Under the pieces are notes generated by a model, which saw nothing but the letters and a program-made list of their open reading frames with translations, did not search any database and was not told the DNA's origin. DNA of 64,000 bases from Peronospora farinosa. Lineage: Eukaryota; Oomycota; Peronosporomycetes; Peronosporales; Peronosporaceae. A program made the position numbers and the translations under genes. This document shows, piece after piece, positions 39,740-49,518 of this stretch (positions are counted from its first letter, which is position 1; the number at the start of each line of letters is the position of its first letter). The stretch spans positions 124,001 to 188,000 of the forward strand of contig CANTFK010000713.1 in assembly GCA_947646735.1 (NCBI GenBank), in the 5' to 3' direction.

Positions 39740-40852
39740 TCAGCCCACGTACACAGGTTCCTCACTATTCATTGCTCGGACGTCACGTAATCGTTTGATA
39801 AAATTATGCAGCGGAACATTGCGCTTGACATTTTCCAAATGGGTCTCATGCGACTTGAGCAGCTCTACGCATCCTTCAGTTGCCGTGTTCTGCATACATT
39901 CCATCAACGACTCGTAGTATTCCTCTTCGTACACACCTCGTGACAACAACCGCTGCACTGGAGATCGCTGCATTCTTTTCAAAAAACCGAACCAATCGGC
40001 CATATCGCTTGGACTCAAACGAAGCTGCGTATCTTCCGGTGCATTCACCTTGACACCGTCTAGCCAAATAGTAAGCACATACCGCTTCGAATGAGACGGT
40101 AGCACGCGATGAAGCATGCAGTCACTTTGAAAGAGAACCACTCGGTCCATTTTCGGAGCTATTGTTACCGTTGGCTGTAAGAAGGGGAAAAGCTGCACCT
40201 CACCTCCATCGCCTTGTTTCCAGCTTTCATTCAAATACAACAAACATGTAACTTTGCGTTTGTTTGGAGCTCCAGGGTTATCATAGTGGCATGGAAAACA
40301 GCCTCCTTGTCCGACATTGTGTTGCAGCTTCAACGTCCGATTCGACGTTCCAAACTGTAGCTCGTATTGCGGCAAATGAGTCGTCAAGACCTGTACCAGC
40401 TCTATCGAATGGAATAACGCGTCGAGCTCTGGAACTTTTGTCCGTAAGGAGGCATCATGCAAATCTATCTCAAAAATATGGGGCTTAACGAAGTAGAAAG
40501 CTTGAGGTTTAGCATCCAAACCCTTTTGAGTCAACGTAAACTGCGTCTTGTTTGGCTTGAAATACTGCTTCTCATTCAACCATTGCATCTCCTCAAGCAA
40601 AGCACTAGCCCAATTATGACCGAAACAGTTGTCAATTACTACATACCCTTTGCCATCTAGTTGGTCACATGCTTCCTTTGTGATCTTGCGATGCAGACGC
40701 TCAAAGTCACGCGTGAAAAGCTCCTTATACACACCTGGAAAATGGTCATCCATGGTTTGAAATGACCTCGGGCTTGAAAGAGATAACACAATAGAGAAAC
40801 GAGTGGTTGGTAGCCTATTCCTCTCGCTAAACAGTGACGTTTTCAGATGCAA
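39740..40852 (-). CDS. EGLN/PhyA-like prolyl 4-hydroxylase (2-oxoglutarate/Fe(II) oxygenase)
   Basis: A 370-aa protein, or 337 aa if translation starts at the Met at 40753 (MDDHFPGVYKEL), which is more likely because the first 33 residues are not conserved-looking. The catalytic fold shows the iron ligands His-x-Asp in CHYDNPGAPN (about 187), the strand block VTCLLYLNESW, GGEVQLFPF, APKMDRVVLFQSD, the distal His in MLHRVLP and the 2-oxoglutarate Arg in SKRYVLTIW. The spacing is very like EGLN/PHD and Skp1 prolyl hydroxylases, which hydroxylate proline in an oxygen-dependent way. The C-terminal 110 residues are helical and not part of the core. The substrate (perhaps Skp1) is inference. Confidence 0.85.
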   Translation of the reverse strand: MHLKTSLFSERNRLPTTRFSIVLSLSSPRSFQTMDDHFPGVYKELFTRDFERLHRKITKEACDQLDGKGYVVIDNCFGHNWASALLEEMQWLNEKQYFKPNKTQFTLTQKGLDAKPQAFYFVKPHIFEIDLHDASLRTKVPELDALFHSIELVQVLTTHLPQYELQFGTSNRTLKLQHNVGQGGCFPCHYDNPGAPNKRKVTCLLYLNESWKQGDGGEVQLFPFLQPTVTIAPKMDRVVLFQSDCMLHRVLPSHSKRYVLTIWLDGVKVNAPEDTQLRLSPSDMADWFGFLKRMQRSPVQRLLSRGVYEEEYYESLMECMQNTATEGCVELLKSHETHLENVKRNVPLHNFIKRLRDVRAMNSEEPVYVG

Positions 40853-40944
40853 AGGGAGCGATTTGTTATTGCTGTGTACGTGTCACTCGTGACCAAAGTA
40901 TATGTATTTTTCCAGTGAACGGTGGCTATATTATCGTCATTCGT

Positions 40945-41982
40945 CTAGTGCGAGGACTCGAGCTCCGTGATAGTAGCAGGGTCAGCACCTTCAAAAGCGA
41001 TGCGGTAGATGGCTGCAAAGAGAGGGAACTGGTTCACGGCGTTGTGGTCCTTTAAAATACCGTACACCTCCTTGGACGTGAGCGTACCTTGTAGCATCTG
41101 GCCATTGAGCATGGTCTTTTCCAGCTCCTCCCACGTCGTTTTCTGAGTCACAAAAGCTTCTGCACATTTGCGGTTACGACCACCAAAGCATGTGGTGATA
41201 AGGTCGGCGATGCCACAGCTCTCAAAGAACGTGTCTTCCTTGACACCATCAAAAAACTTGAAGCAAAACTTCTTCATCTCGCTGAGACCGATCCGGATAA
41301 TGGCAGCTTTGGTGTTACCACCGTACTTGAGACCATCACAAAAGCCGGCACCTAGTGCCACAACGTTCTTTAATGCCCCACACATTTCGACACCATGTGG
41401 GTCCAATGCCACCTCCACATGAAACTTGGGAGCATTGAAAAGTTCACGTAATATTGCACCATGACGAAGATCAGAGCACCCAAGTGTCGATTCACAAAAA
41501 TCTCCCGCTGCTACTTCATTGGCAACATTTGCACCCATGAGGACACTGCAGTCAATGTTTAATCCTTTACGAATAAGGTCGGATACTAAGACAACTCCAT
41601 TGTCATCAAAATCAATGCCTTTAATTAAAGACACAGCCATGGCACCTTCTTTAAGACCTTGTTGTTTAATAGAGACCAACATTCGTCCAAGAAATTGATG
41701 CGGGACACAGAAAATAAGAATCTCGGCATCACGGACAGCCTCCAATAGATCAGGAACAGCAATAATGTTAGTTGGTAGTTTATAACCAGGTAAATACTTG
41801 ACATTTTCATGTTCCGAGTTGATAATATCCGTGAGATTTCGACCATTGACTTGTTCTTGAAAAACCCACATATTAATATCACATTCAAATGTATCGACCA
41901 GTTTTTTCGTATTTTCACCAATGATACGAGCAATGGCGGAACCCCAATTCCCAGAACCTACAAGACAAACTTTACGAGGCAT
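40945..41982 (-). CDS. GPD1: Glycerol-3-phosphate dehydrogenase [NAD+], cytosolic type
   Basis: A 345-aa enzyme that reduces DHAP to glycerol-3-phosphate with NADH, feeding glycerolipid synthesis and redox balance. The NAD-binding motif is GSGNWGSAIARII at residues 8-20. Other family blocks are FCVPHQFLG, SLIKGID, GANVANEVA, the catalytic-lysine region CGALKNVVALGAGFCDGL, GNTKAAIIRIGL, GIADLITTCFGGRNRK and the closing LQGTLTSKEV with FPLFAAIYRI. Length matches the GPD1 family. There is no targeting extension, so the cytosol is expected. It lies 92 bp from the hydroxylase gene on the same strand. Confidence 0.96.
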   Translation of the reverse strand: MPRKVCLVGSGNWGSAIARIIGENTKKLVDTFECDINMWVFQEQVNGRNLTDIINSEHENVKYLPGYKLPTNIIAVPDLLEAVRDAEILIFCVPHQFLGRMLVSIKQQGLKEGAMAVSLIKGIDFDDNGVVLVSDLIRKGLNIDCSVLMGANVANEVAAGDFCESTLGCSDLRHGAILRELFNAPKFHVEVALDPHGVEMCGALKNVVALGAGFCDGLKYGGNTKAAIIRIGLSEMKKFCFKFFDGVKEDTFFESCGIADLITTCFGGRNRKCAEAFVTQKTTWEELEKTMLNGQMLQGTLTSKEVYGILKDHNAVNQFPLFAAIYRIAFEGADPATITELESSH

Positions 41983-42630
41983 TTTCTATAATGATACAAA
42001 AATATGAGGTCACTAGAGAAAACTATAGAAAAAAGGTAGAACGTTATGTACTTGTAGGTAAAATTTAAAAAAAAATAATGATAAAACGAGTGGACGTTAG
42101 AAGAGAAGGAATGATGGTTGATCCTGTTAAGATACTATAGAAACAACCGTTGGTTAATCGAGTAAAAATATCTAGATATTTGGATAATTATGATTAGATC
42201 TAAGTATAAAATCGGTAAGTAGCATGTCGTGGGATGCTCATTTCTGCTTGGAGAATTGCGTTCCTTTTTTGTACCTGAGTTTTGGTAACTGTGTGATTAC
42301 TCATGCCAGATGTTTTTTCGTGACTTTTCGTCCAGTTTATGTGGGACATAAACGTGTCATTTGGTACTAGATGATGTCTAGGCACCAGGGCTTCATGACG
42401 GTATTGATCGGATAAACATGTGAATGTCGAGACTGGATAGAGAGATTTCATCCGTATTCAGTTGATAGACGAGTATATTTAGAGTATGGTCGAGGCAAGA
42501 ACAGTTGAAAGTAGAGTTAGTCACCAGAAGCAGATTGCTACTCGAGGTAAATACGTTCGCAGGGACAAGCTCCCGTTTTTTGATAAGGTGTGCCATGTCG
42601 TCTTGGATCACGTTCTAAGTCAACATGGTG
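41983..42630. other. Intergenic
   Basis: AT-rich; no gene recognised. The plus-strand frame 42486-42890 mirrors the hydrolase gene. Confidence 0.5.
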
Positions 42631-43608
42631 CTAGTTCTGCAGGTCCGCGGCTTCAACATGTTTTCGGATTGCATGCAATGCCTTCTTCAGATGCTTGGAA
42701 TTTGAAAGCATGTGGTTGGCTTTTGGAATCGCTAGGAATGTTTTTGGCTCGGCTGCAGCTGCAAAGAGTTCTTTACCATTCTGAAATGGTACGTCATGGT
42801 CAGCGTCGCCATGGATCACCAGCAGTGGTGGCAATCCAGGTTTTGACACAGCTTGAAGGATATCCAAGGTACCATCGTAGTACTCGTTGATGTATCGTTC
42901 GTCTAAGCGCACGTAGATCTTTGAAGGTGCAGTTGCATCATTTAGCTCAGTCGTCGGGTGAACACCATCAAGAGAGAGCTCGACATTTTTTGTCAATGGA
43001 CAGCCTTCTTCCAGGTAGAATTCTTTCCAGCACCAGCCTTGAGAAGAACTCTGATCCAGTTGCGACTGGTTGAAATCAAAGTGAACGCCTTTCGTCAAGT
43101 CCAGCAACCCGGCAATCACTGTGATTGTATCGGATACCTGTTTGTCACGCAGTAAAGCACCCAAGATGGCTCCAGTGGAGAGTCCAACGACATGCAGCTT
43201 TCCTCTTTCACCTACAAGATGAGAGCGGGTGTATCTACACACTGCTACCATATCCTCAACCTCTTGGGAGATGGTTTTGTCCGTAAATCGCAACTCATTA
43301 TCCGATCCTGGAATACCACCAAAGTTGAAAGCTAAAAGTGCCACTTTTTTCTTCTCCTGTCGTGGATTCAGCCAAAATTCCGCTAGTTTGGCAGGCATTC
43401 GAGAAGCAAATTCCACCTTGATTGGGTGTACAACACTCATATCTGGGAATCCGTGGAGATACACAATGATTTCGTCAAAAGTTTCAGAGCTTTCATCATT
43501 GTAATTGTCTAAAGTGGCTAGAATAGCCAGCAGATATCGACTGGAACCGCTTAAAGTCTTTATCGCTGGCACTGGAATACGTAAGTGACGTAACTGCATT
43601 GTTGTCAA
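42631..43608 (-). CDS. Alpha/beta hydrolase
   Basis: A 325-aa protein with a complete hydrolase triad pattern: nucleophile elbow GLSTGA (Ser at about residue 147), acid in VIHGDADHDVPF (about 266) and His in KANHMLS (about 297). The N-terminal block IIVYLHGFPDMS carries the oxyanion strand (HGFP). Family members include esterases, lipases and S33-type peptidases; the substrate cannot be read from the sequence. No signal peptide or membrane segment, so probably cytosolic. Single exon. Confidence 0.85.
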   Translation of the reverse strand: MTTMQLRHLRIPVPAIKTLSGSSRYLLAILATLDNYNDESSETFDEIIVYLHGFPDMSVVHPIKVEFASRMPAKLAEFWLNPRQEKKKVALLAFNFGGIPGSDNELRFTDKTISQEVEDMVAVCRYTRSHLVGERGKLHVVGLSTGAILGALLRDKQVSDTITVIAGLLDLTKGVHFDFNQSQLDQSSSQGWCWKEFYLEEGCPLTKNVELSLDGVHPTTELNDATAPSKIYVRLDERYINEYYDGTLDILQAVSKPGLPPLLVIHGDADHDVPFQNGKELFAAAAEPKTFLAIPKANHMLSNSKHLKKALHAIRKHVEAADLQN

Positions 43609-43816
43609 CTGATCTTCTTTCCACTTTTGCGATTTGGGAATGCAGAGATAAAAGGGAAGAAATTTCTACGTGGCAGGTCGGTCGTGAACCACCCTGGACA
43701 AATCGTGCCAGAATGTAAACAAACTCGAATGTTCCAAAGATTGGGGATTCTTGAATCTGTTTATTTTGCTACATGTCATCTGTTTCACCGACATGTGCGA
43801 CCCTCGTTTTTCATCC

Positions 43817-44821
43817 CTACTTCTCACCATCATCTTTCCCACCGACATACTCTTCAATACGATGCACGAGCCACATCACATTATGTGGCGTGCTCTTTGC
43901 CTGTTTCTCCATTTGCTTTGTCAATCGTCGACATGAGTCCACATACCTTTCACTGAACCCATCCAGTCGACGTTCCCAAAACTTGTACATGGCATTCACA
44001 GAGTACTTGGCTTTCTCCACCGCTCGGTCTCTCACCTCCGCCATTGTAATTGATGCCGGCACAACCGCTGGTCCTCGCGGCGTCTTCAAACCACGCACCA
44101 CTTCATTTTCCACAAGTGCATGACCTTCATCCGTCGTTTTCCCATCTTCAAAGTCATAAAAGTCATCATCTTCTTCATCGTGCACCAACGTCTCCTCCTC
44201 ATCGTCTCCAGTATCATTTCCATCCTGTAAATCTCCTTTGTTCCCCGTCTTCTTCTGCAGTTCCCGTTTAATCCGTTTATGTTCCTCAATCTGCTTCATG
44301 AGCTCGTCCGTGTCCGTTTGAATGGCAATAACTCCAATCCCTTTAACATAAGGCAAGTGTTTACCTTCTTCCATCCACTCGGGTGAATATACTGACAATC
44401 CAAGGCCCATAAAGGTAAAATCATCCTTCCTAGGGTATGCTGTATATAAAAAGCCATAACATCCTCAAAACTTGGTTAAAATTCTTCATTCCAACGTTAA
44501 AACATACTTCAAAAATTGATATGTACCAGCACGTTCTCGTAATTCCTGTAGACGTTCTCGACTACTGGAAAAATCCACTTGAATTCCTTTACATTCTGGA
44601 GTTGTACGCTTTCGCCACATGTCTCTAAATGATTGCAACATTTCAAATTTTTTAGTATTAATCTTTAAATACAATTTTTGGCATCCTGGAAGCATCAAAA
44701 TGAACTATAAAAACGCGTACTTCGTGTAGACACTGATCCCGAGACAATAAGTGCATGGAACTTTGCTCTTGGGGTCTGTAGAAGATGTGGCGTTGCTGTC
44801 TTTACGACCAGTAGGAGCCAT
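43817..44821 (-). CDS. Unknown protein, three exons
   Basis: Proposed exons on the minus strand: 44821-44734, 44685-44508 and 44429-43817, giving 292 aa in frame throughout. Intron 2 (44507-44430, 78 nt) has a good GTATGT donor and CCCTAG acceptor and joins TYQFLK to KDDFTFMGLGL. Intron 1 (48 nt, GTGTCT...TTCCAG) is weaker, so exon 1 is tentative. The product has helices with SFRDMWRKR and RERLQELRERAGTY, then IEEHKRIKRELQKK, a strongly acidic tract (about 170-190) and a helical C-terminus (WERRLDGFSERYVDSCRRL). No family recognised. It lies 208 bp from the hydrolase start. Confidence 0.65.
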
Positions 44822-45319
44822 GATTCGTTAGCGAAAAGAGTCGTTTTGAATAGAAACCTTGTGAATTTGATGCACGTTTCTATTTTTATTTGCTATTGTA
44901 GAAATGTAGAAGAAACAATTCTTTTGTGAATGTTTTTACTTACTTTTTTTGACGTCAAAAATACAATAAGCAACATTGACAAAAGCAAAATTTTGAGCTA
45001 ACATACGTAAAACTGCATTTGTCCGTCAATATTACCTTGCTGGTATTCGTGAATTTGACAACCGTGTACATACGCTACTGGAAAAAATTATCCTTCATTT
45101 CTAAGTGAATTGTGGTCAAATGTTTTTGCCAAAAGACTGCGATCTATTAAGTACAAACATTAATCGTAAAGATCACTCATTCTTTTACCTGCTTGGTCTC
45201 GAATTTCTCGACATCTTGATGCAGTTCTCGTCTTACCGTCTCTCTTGAACAAATTAGTCACTGTGTTTCTCGATGCCTTGGCTGGCGACGACTGTTGTTC
45301 CTTCACGTCTACCACCTCC
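44822..45319. other. Intergenic
   Basis: AT-rich, between two minus-strand genes. Nothing recognised. Confidence 0.5.
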
Positions 45320-46145
45320 TTATACGATCAACCTCAATTCCTCTTCTTCGTTACTTTCATAAATCATCTTTTCATTAGCCTCTTTGTCTAAAGCAAGCTC
45401 CAATTTCTCCATTTTCGTCCGTGCTGGTACCTGCCTCCACCATTTCTCCATTACAAATGGCAATCCTTCCTCCATCAACAAGTACAAAAAGTATGTAATC
45501 GGCGGGGTGGATCCAATTGGCCAGAACCACAGCCCACGTCGCATACCATCTCGAAGCTGGTGACTGAACCATGCGACGACAATAAAACAGACTCGGTAGC
45601 TTCTCGTTTTCGTTGGGCATTTCTTTGAGCACCAACTGACCAGAAATGCCACTACAATAATGAAAGTGACTGCGTGACCAAATGGACGATGAGTTAAATG
45701 GGTTGCTCCAGTAAGATTCAAAGTTCCGGCAGCAATAAAATGGTCAGCGTCGAGTACCGACGCGGTGATGCCATTAAAAAAGCACTTTTTAAGCATTTCA
45801 AGGACCGAGAAAGAGGTGTCCCTTGCTTTAGCATTTTTTTCAGCCTGAAGCAGAAAAATAGCCCAACAGCAGAACGCCACATTGCCATGAGCTGCTGAGT
45901 CCACGAAATGACGAAGGAGCTTGTAATCTGGCAAGTACACACTGCAAAGTAGCAAAAATGGTGATTTTTTTTGAAGAAAGTAATCAAAGATGCTTTTTTT
46001 GAAGAAAAAAGAGAAAGAAGACGTACCGCTGGAAGAGAAAGAAGTCGCTAGGAATGCAGATAAGAAGTAAGAGCACCATGAATAGTCCCTGAAGACGTAT
46101 CAGCCGAATATGACGACGACGGCGCTTTCTCTTATCATAAAGCAT
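45320..46145 (-). CDS. TMEM267: TMEM267-like membrane protein, two exons
   Basis: Exon 1 is 46145-46027 and exon 2 is 45941-45320, joined across an 85-nt intron (GTACGT...TTGCAG), giving 246 aa. Exon 1 encodes a basic stretch and a hydrophobic segment (LFMVLLLLICIPSDFFLF). Exon 2 continues VYLPDYKLLRHFVDSAAHG. TMEM267 hallmarks follow: VLDADHFIAAGTLNLTGAT, RPFGH, and WFSHQLRDGMRRGLWFWPIGSTPPI. The conserved Asp and His residues in these blocks resemble metal-binding membrane hydrolases, but the human protein has no established enzymatic activity that I know of. The tail is acidic and cytosolic-looking. Confidence 0.82.
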
Positions 46146-47705
46146 TGGAGTTGAGTAGACACAATCAAGATGAGAAAAGCTCTTTTCGGCCAGAAAATAT
46201 GGCAGAACCAGCGAGAAATGAAAGTTCTTGCTTTTTATGAATGCATGGAGAGCATTCGACCTTTAAAAAGTTGTAGAGTATGAGCTAGGTCCCTTATTAT
46301 CTTTATGGTTGTACTGATTCTCGGCACTAGTTGTACCAGTCATTGATGATTATCGTACGAGTGTCTATCCATACAAGGCCGCTTGGGCATCTGAATGTTA
46401 AGTAGATTCTCGTCTCTGGCGATATCTCTGCCCTTGCACTGCTTTCCATGCAAACAGTACTAAACAATAGTATTGCGTTTATCAGTGACATTTAAGCATC
46501 ACTTCAGCATCATCGACAAGCATGTTAAGAGTACATTCTGTATGAATGTTGGCAGGCACGGCGCGTTCCAGGACAGACGTTTGTAGCCAATGTCGCCCCA
46601 AAGTCCAGACTTTGAGACGACGTTTGCAACTAATCTTGGCTCATTAACGAGCAGCACTTTTGTGAGATGTCATTAAGTTTATCAACTCTATCTTTACCAG
46701 CCGATACCCTTCGAAGGAACAGCTATTTGTGGTTCTGGTGAATGTAATGACATCATGGACAATCTACTTTAACATTAATATCAATCTAGAAAATATAAGT
46801 TTCGTATGGAGTCTCAGAAGCCCTTCAAAGAAGAGCTCAACAGCTTTTTGTCGTCATAATGTTCAACATAATCAGACGGCACTTCCTAAGAAAAAAGCTC
46901 GACTTTCATCATTCTCACATACTTAAAACTTCTTTAGCCTAGTAGTTTGGCATCAATGTATATCCCTCATTTTGGATAAGTATCATCACTTGGATCAGTG
47001 TAATTCTAGAGTTATTACAATCATCGGGACAAGAAGAAAAAGACCATAATAATAATGCATTGGTCACAAGCACAGTCTGACTATATAGTGGAAAATATAC
47101 ACGAAGGGGACAATCAGCAACTGATGAACAGAATGAATCAGTCTCTCTATATTCTACCAGCCAGTCGTTTTGTTTCGTAAATAGTGTAATTACAACATCT
47201 TTTTACATCAACTTTTGTCAATTCATGTTTGAAATGGACCAGTCCCTATTGCAACATTGCAACAACAAAGAAGTTTGTTGTCGTATTTTTGTCGCTCGTC
47301 GATTGTTTAAACAGTTTTAAATGTAACGTAGTTGTCTCGAAACGGTACAAACACACCAAATTCACATGAGGTGATTGAAAAGCCGTTTTTACTTTATGGT
47401 CAAGAGTGTGAATTAAATCTGTATTAACTAAATAAACCTTTTTTTAACGCTATATACTGCAAAATAACGTATAAAAAGTAACAAAAAAGCAATCACAGGT
47501 TAAAACAACCAACCAAAATATCAGCAATCCGATATGGTCAGCTGTTAATTAGGTAATGTATGTTGCTATATTGTACCATCCACTCATCAATCGACTTTCT
47601 CGATACCGCCTTATAATTGGTTAAAACTATACGCAAGAGAAGAACAACAAGTATAGAGAAAAGAATAAACCAGTCGGACAAAATAAAAAAAACACACCAG
47701 AAAGA
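46146..47705. other. Intergenic
   Basis: About 1.5 kb of AT-rich DNA between divergent genes. A short open stretch at 47058-47180 (HWSQAQSDYIVENIHEGD and onward) has no Met or partner exon. No RNA gene or repeat recognised. Confidence 0.45.
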
Positions 47706-48493
47706 ATGGCCGAGTCAGGGAATAGCAAAGCGAGAGAAGTGAAAGTGGTGCTTTTAGGTGATACGGGCGTGGGGAAATCGTCGTTGGTGTTGCGTTTTGT
47801 AACCAACAACTTTCGTCCGTACTCGGAGTCGACGATTGGTGCTTCGTTTATGTCCAAGATGATTGTGGTTAATGACACACCGATTAAGTATCAAATTTGG
47901 GACACTGCCGGTCAAGAAAAGGTATATATTATATACGAGGTTACTTAAGGTTTACTTCACTGAATGTGTATTTTATCTTTATTATGACAATTATTGTTCT
48001 TTGTATACGGAAATTCTTGTTACAGTACCACAGTTTGGCACCCATGTATTATCGAGGAGCTGCTGCTGCTATTGTCGTGTACGATATCACTCGAAAGGTA
48101 CAATTTTATTTATCAATAAGATTTTATGTGTAATAATTAATATTGAGTTGAAATTAATAATGTATTTTTGGAGTGTAGCAATCATTGACGACTCTTAAGA
48201 ATTGGGTCAAGGAACTGAAACAATTGGGTCCGGATAATATTGTCATTGCTATTGCTGGTAACAAGAGTGATTTGGAAGACAAACGGGAGGTTCCAGCGTC
48301 TCAAGCTCGAGCGTACGCTGAGGAGATTGGTGCGCTGTTTATTGAGACAAGTGCAAAAGAAGACACGAACGTGTCGGATTTGTTCATCCAGATCAGTCAA
48401 GCATTGCCAATTGCTTCTGCTGAGAGCAATGCACTGCCAGAGATTGTGGACCCGTATGGAGGTGGCAAGAAGAAAGCTGGAAGTTGCTGTTAA
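47706..48493 (+). CDS. RAB5: Rab5-family small GTPase, three exons
   Basis: Exons are 47706-47921, 48026-48097 and 48179-48493 (introns 104 and 81 nt, both GT...AG, both between codons), giving 200 aa. Nucleotide-binding motifs are the P-loop GDTGVGKSS, switch I STIGASF, switch [18 protein letters not shown] and [21 protein letters not shown] is the Rab5/Rab22 signature. The C-terminus KKAGSCC carries the two cysteines for geranylgeranylation. Rab5 organises early endosome fusion and recruits FYVE effectors and the PI3-kinase Vps34. The intron retained between QEK and YHS falls in switch II. Confidence 0.95.
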
Positions 48494-48667
48494 GTGGAAG
48501 TGAAAGGAGATGGACAGGAAAGTCAGACGTATCTACTAATGACATGAGGAGGAGGTTCACACGAGTTGAGTGACGTACTGGCTCAATTAATCTCACAGGA
48601 AGAGAAAGTTGATTGTTTTTTTGATTTTGCACGGATGTTCAAGATGTCTAATGCATTGCAATGCATT
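48494..48667. other. Short gap between convergent Rab5 and SmpB genes
   Basis: Only 174 bp separate the stop codons of Rab5 (plus strand) and SmpB (minus strand). Nothing else seen. Confidence 0.5.
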
Positions 48668-49383
48668 TTACCATTCACGTAGCTGACGTTTGATTTCTCT
48701 TTGGTCATCACGTCGGCGATTGTCAATTTGGCCACGTTTGAAACACGCTGCCATAATTACCTTGATCCATCCAGTGTTGCCAACTTCGATCCGTACTGGA
48801 ATCTACCATAAGCAGCAAAAGCACACACTTAGCAGGAAGAGAGTGCGTATTCTTCTTTTTCTTTTACCACTTACTTACGTACGTACCAATTGAGCATTAG
48901 GACGAGTACTAAACTCTTCCATTTTCTTCAACTCTGCTCGATGTGCTAGTAATTTACGCACTCGTGTAGGTTCCGGACGTCCAATTAATCCCTCACGCCA
49001 AACTGCATATCATGAAAGTCTCACTTAGCACAATTCCATGTCTTCTTTGCATCTTTTCAACGAACAAATAGATAAAATCAACCTGGAATGTTCATATCGT
49101 GTAGGAATAATTCCTGTTTGTAAAAAGCTCCAAAAGCAGTTGATACATCGGCATTTTGATCTCGAAGTGACTTGACTTCGGACGGTTTAAGCACGATTCC
49201 GACATTCCATTCTCGTTCAACTTCGAAATAATTTCCTGCCGCTTTGCGAATAAATTTTTGATTGCGACACAAGATTTTAATTGGAAAGTTACGAAGGGTT
49301 CGACAATTGTGAAAAACCCATGGCACATGACGTCCAACGAAGGAGAAAGAGCCAAGACGTGAATTACGAGTGAGGAGCTCCAT
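48668..49383 (-). CDS. smpB: SsrA-binding protein (SmpB) homologue, probably mitochondrial, three exons
   Basis: Exons are 49383-49083, 49002-48887 and 48802-48668, in frame at both joints (GT...AG introns of 80 and 84 nt), giving 183 aa. SmpB signatures in order are IKILCRNQKFIRK, VGIVLKPSEVKSLRD, ELFLHDMNIP, RPEPTRVRKLLAHRAELKKM, IPVRIEVGNTGWIKVIMAACFKRG and a basic C-terminal tail DDQREIKRQLREW. In bacteria SmpB carries tmRNA to stalled ribosomes. Oomycete mitochondria are reported to encode a tmRNA, so a nuclear SmpB is expected. The start at 49383 gives an N-terminus of about 38 residues with Arg, Ser, Phe and few acids, suited to mitochondrial import. The upstream Met at 49500 is less likely because it leaves only 18 bp after the preceding gene. 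Confidence 0.9.
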
Positions 49384-49518
49384 TAACTGAGACGAAAATT
49401 CGGTTTGGACAAAAATAAAATCGTTTTTACATGACGAAACGAATAAAAACAAGAGTAGGGTCTCCGCGATTGATTTTATAATATATAGCGACACTACCAC
49501 GTAAGTCCATCCGCTCCT

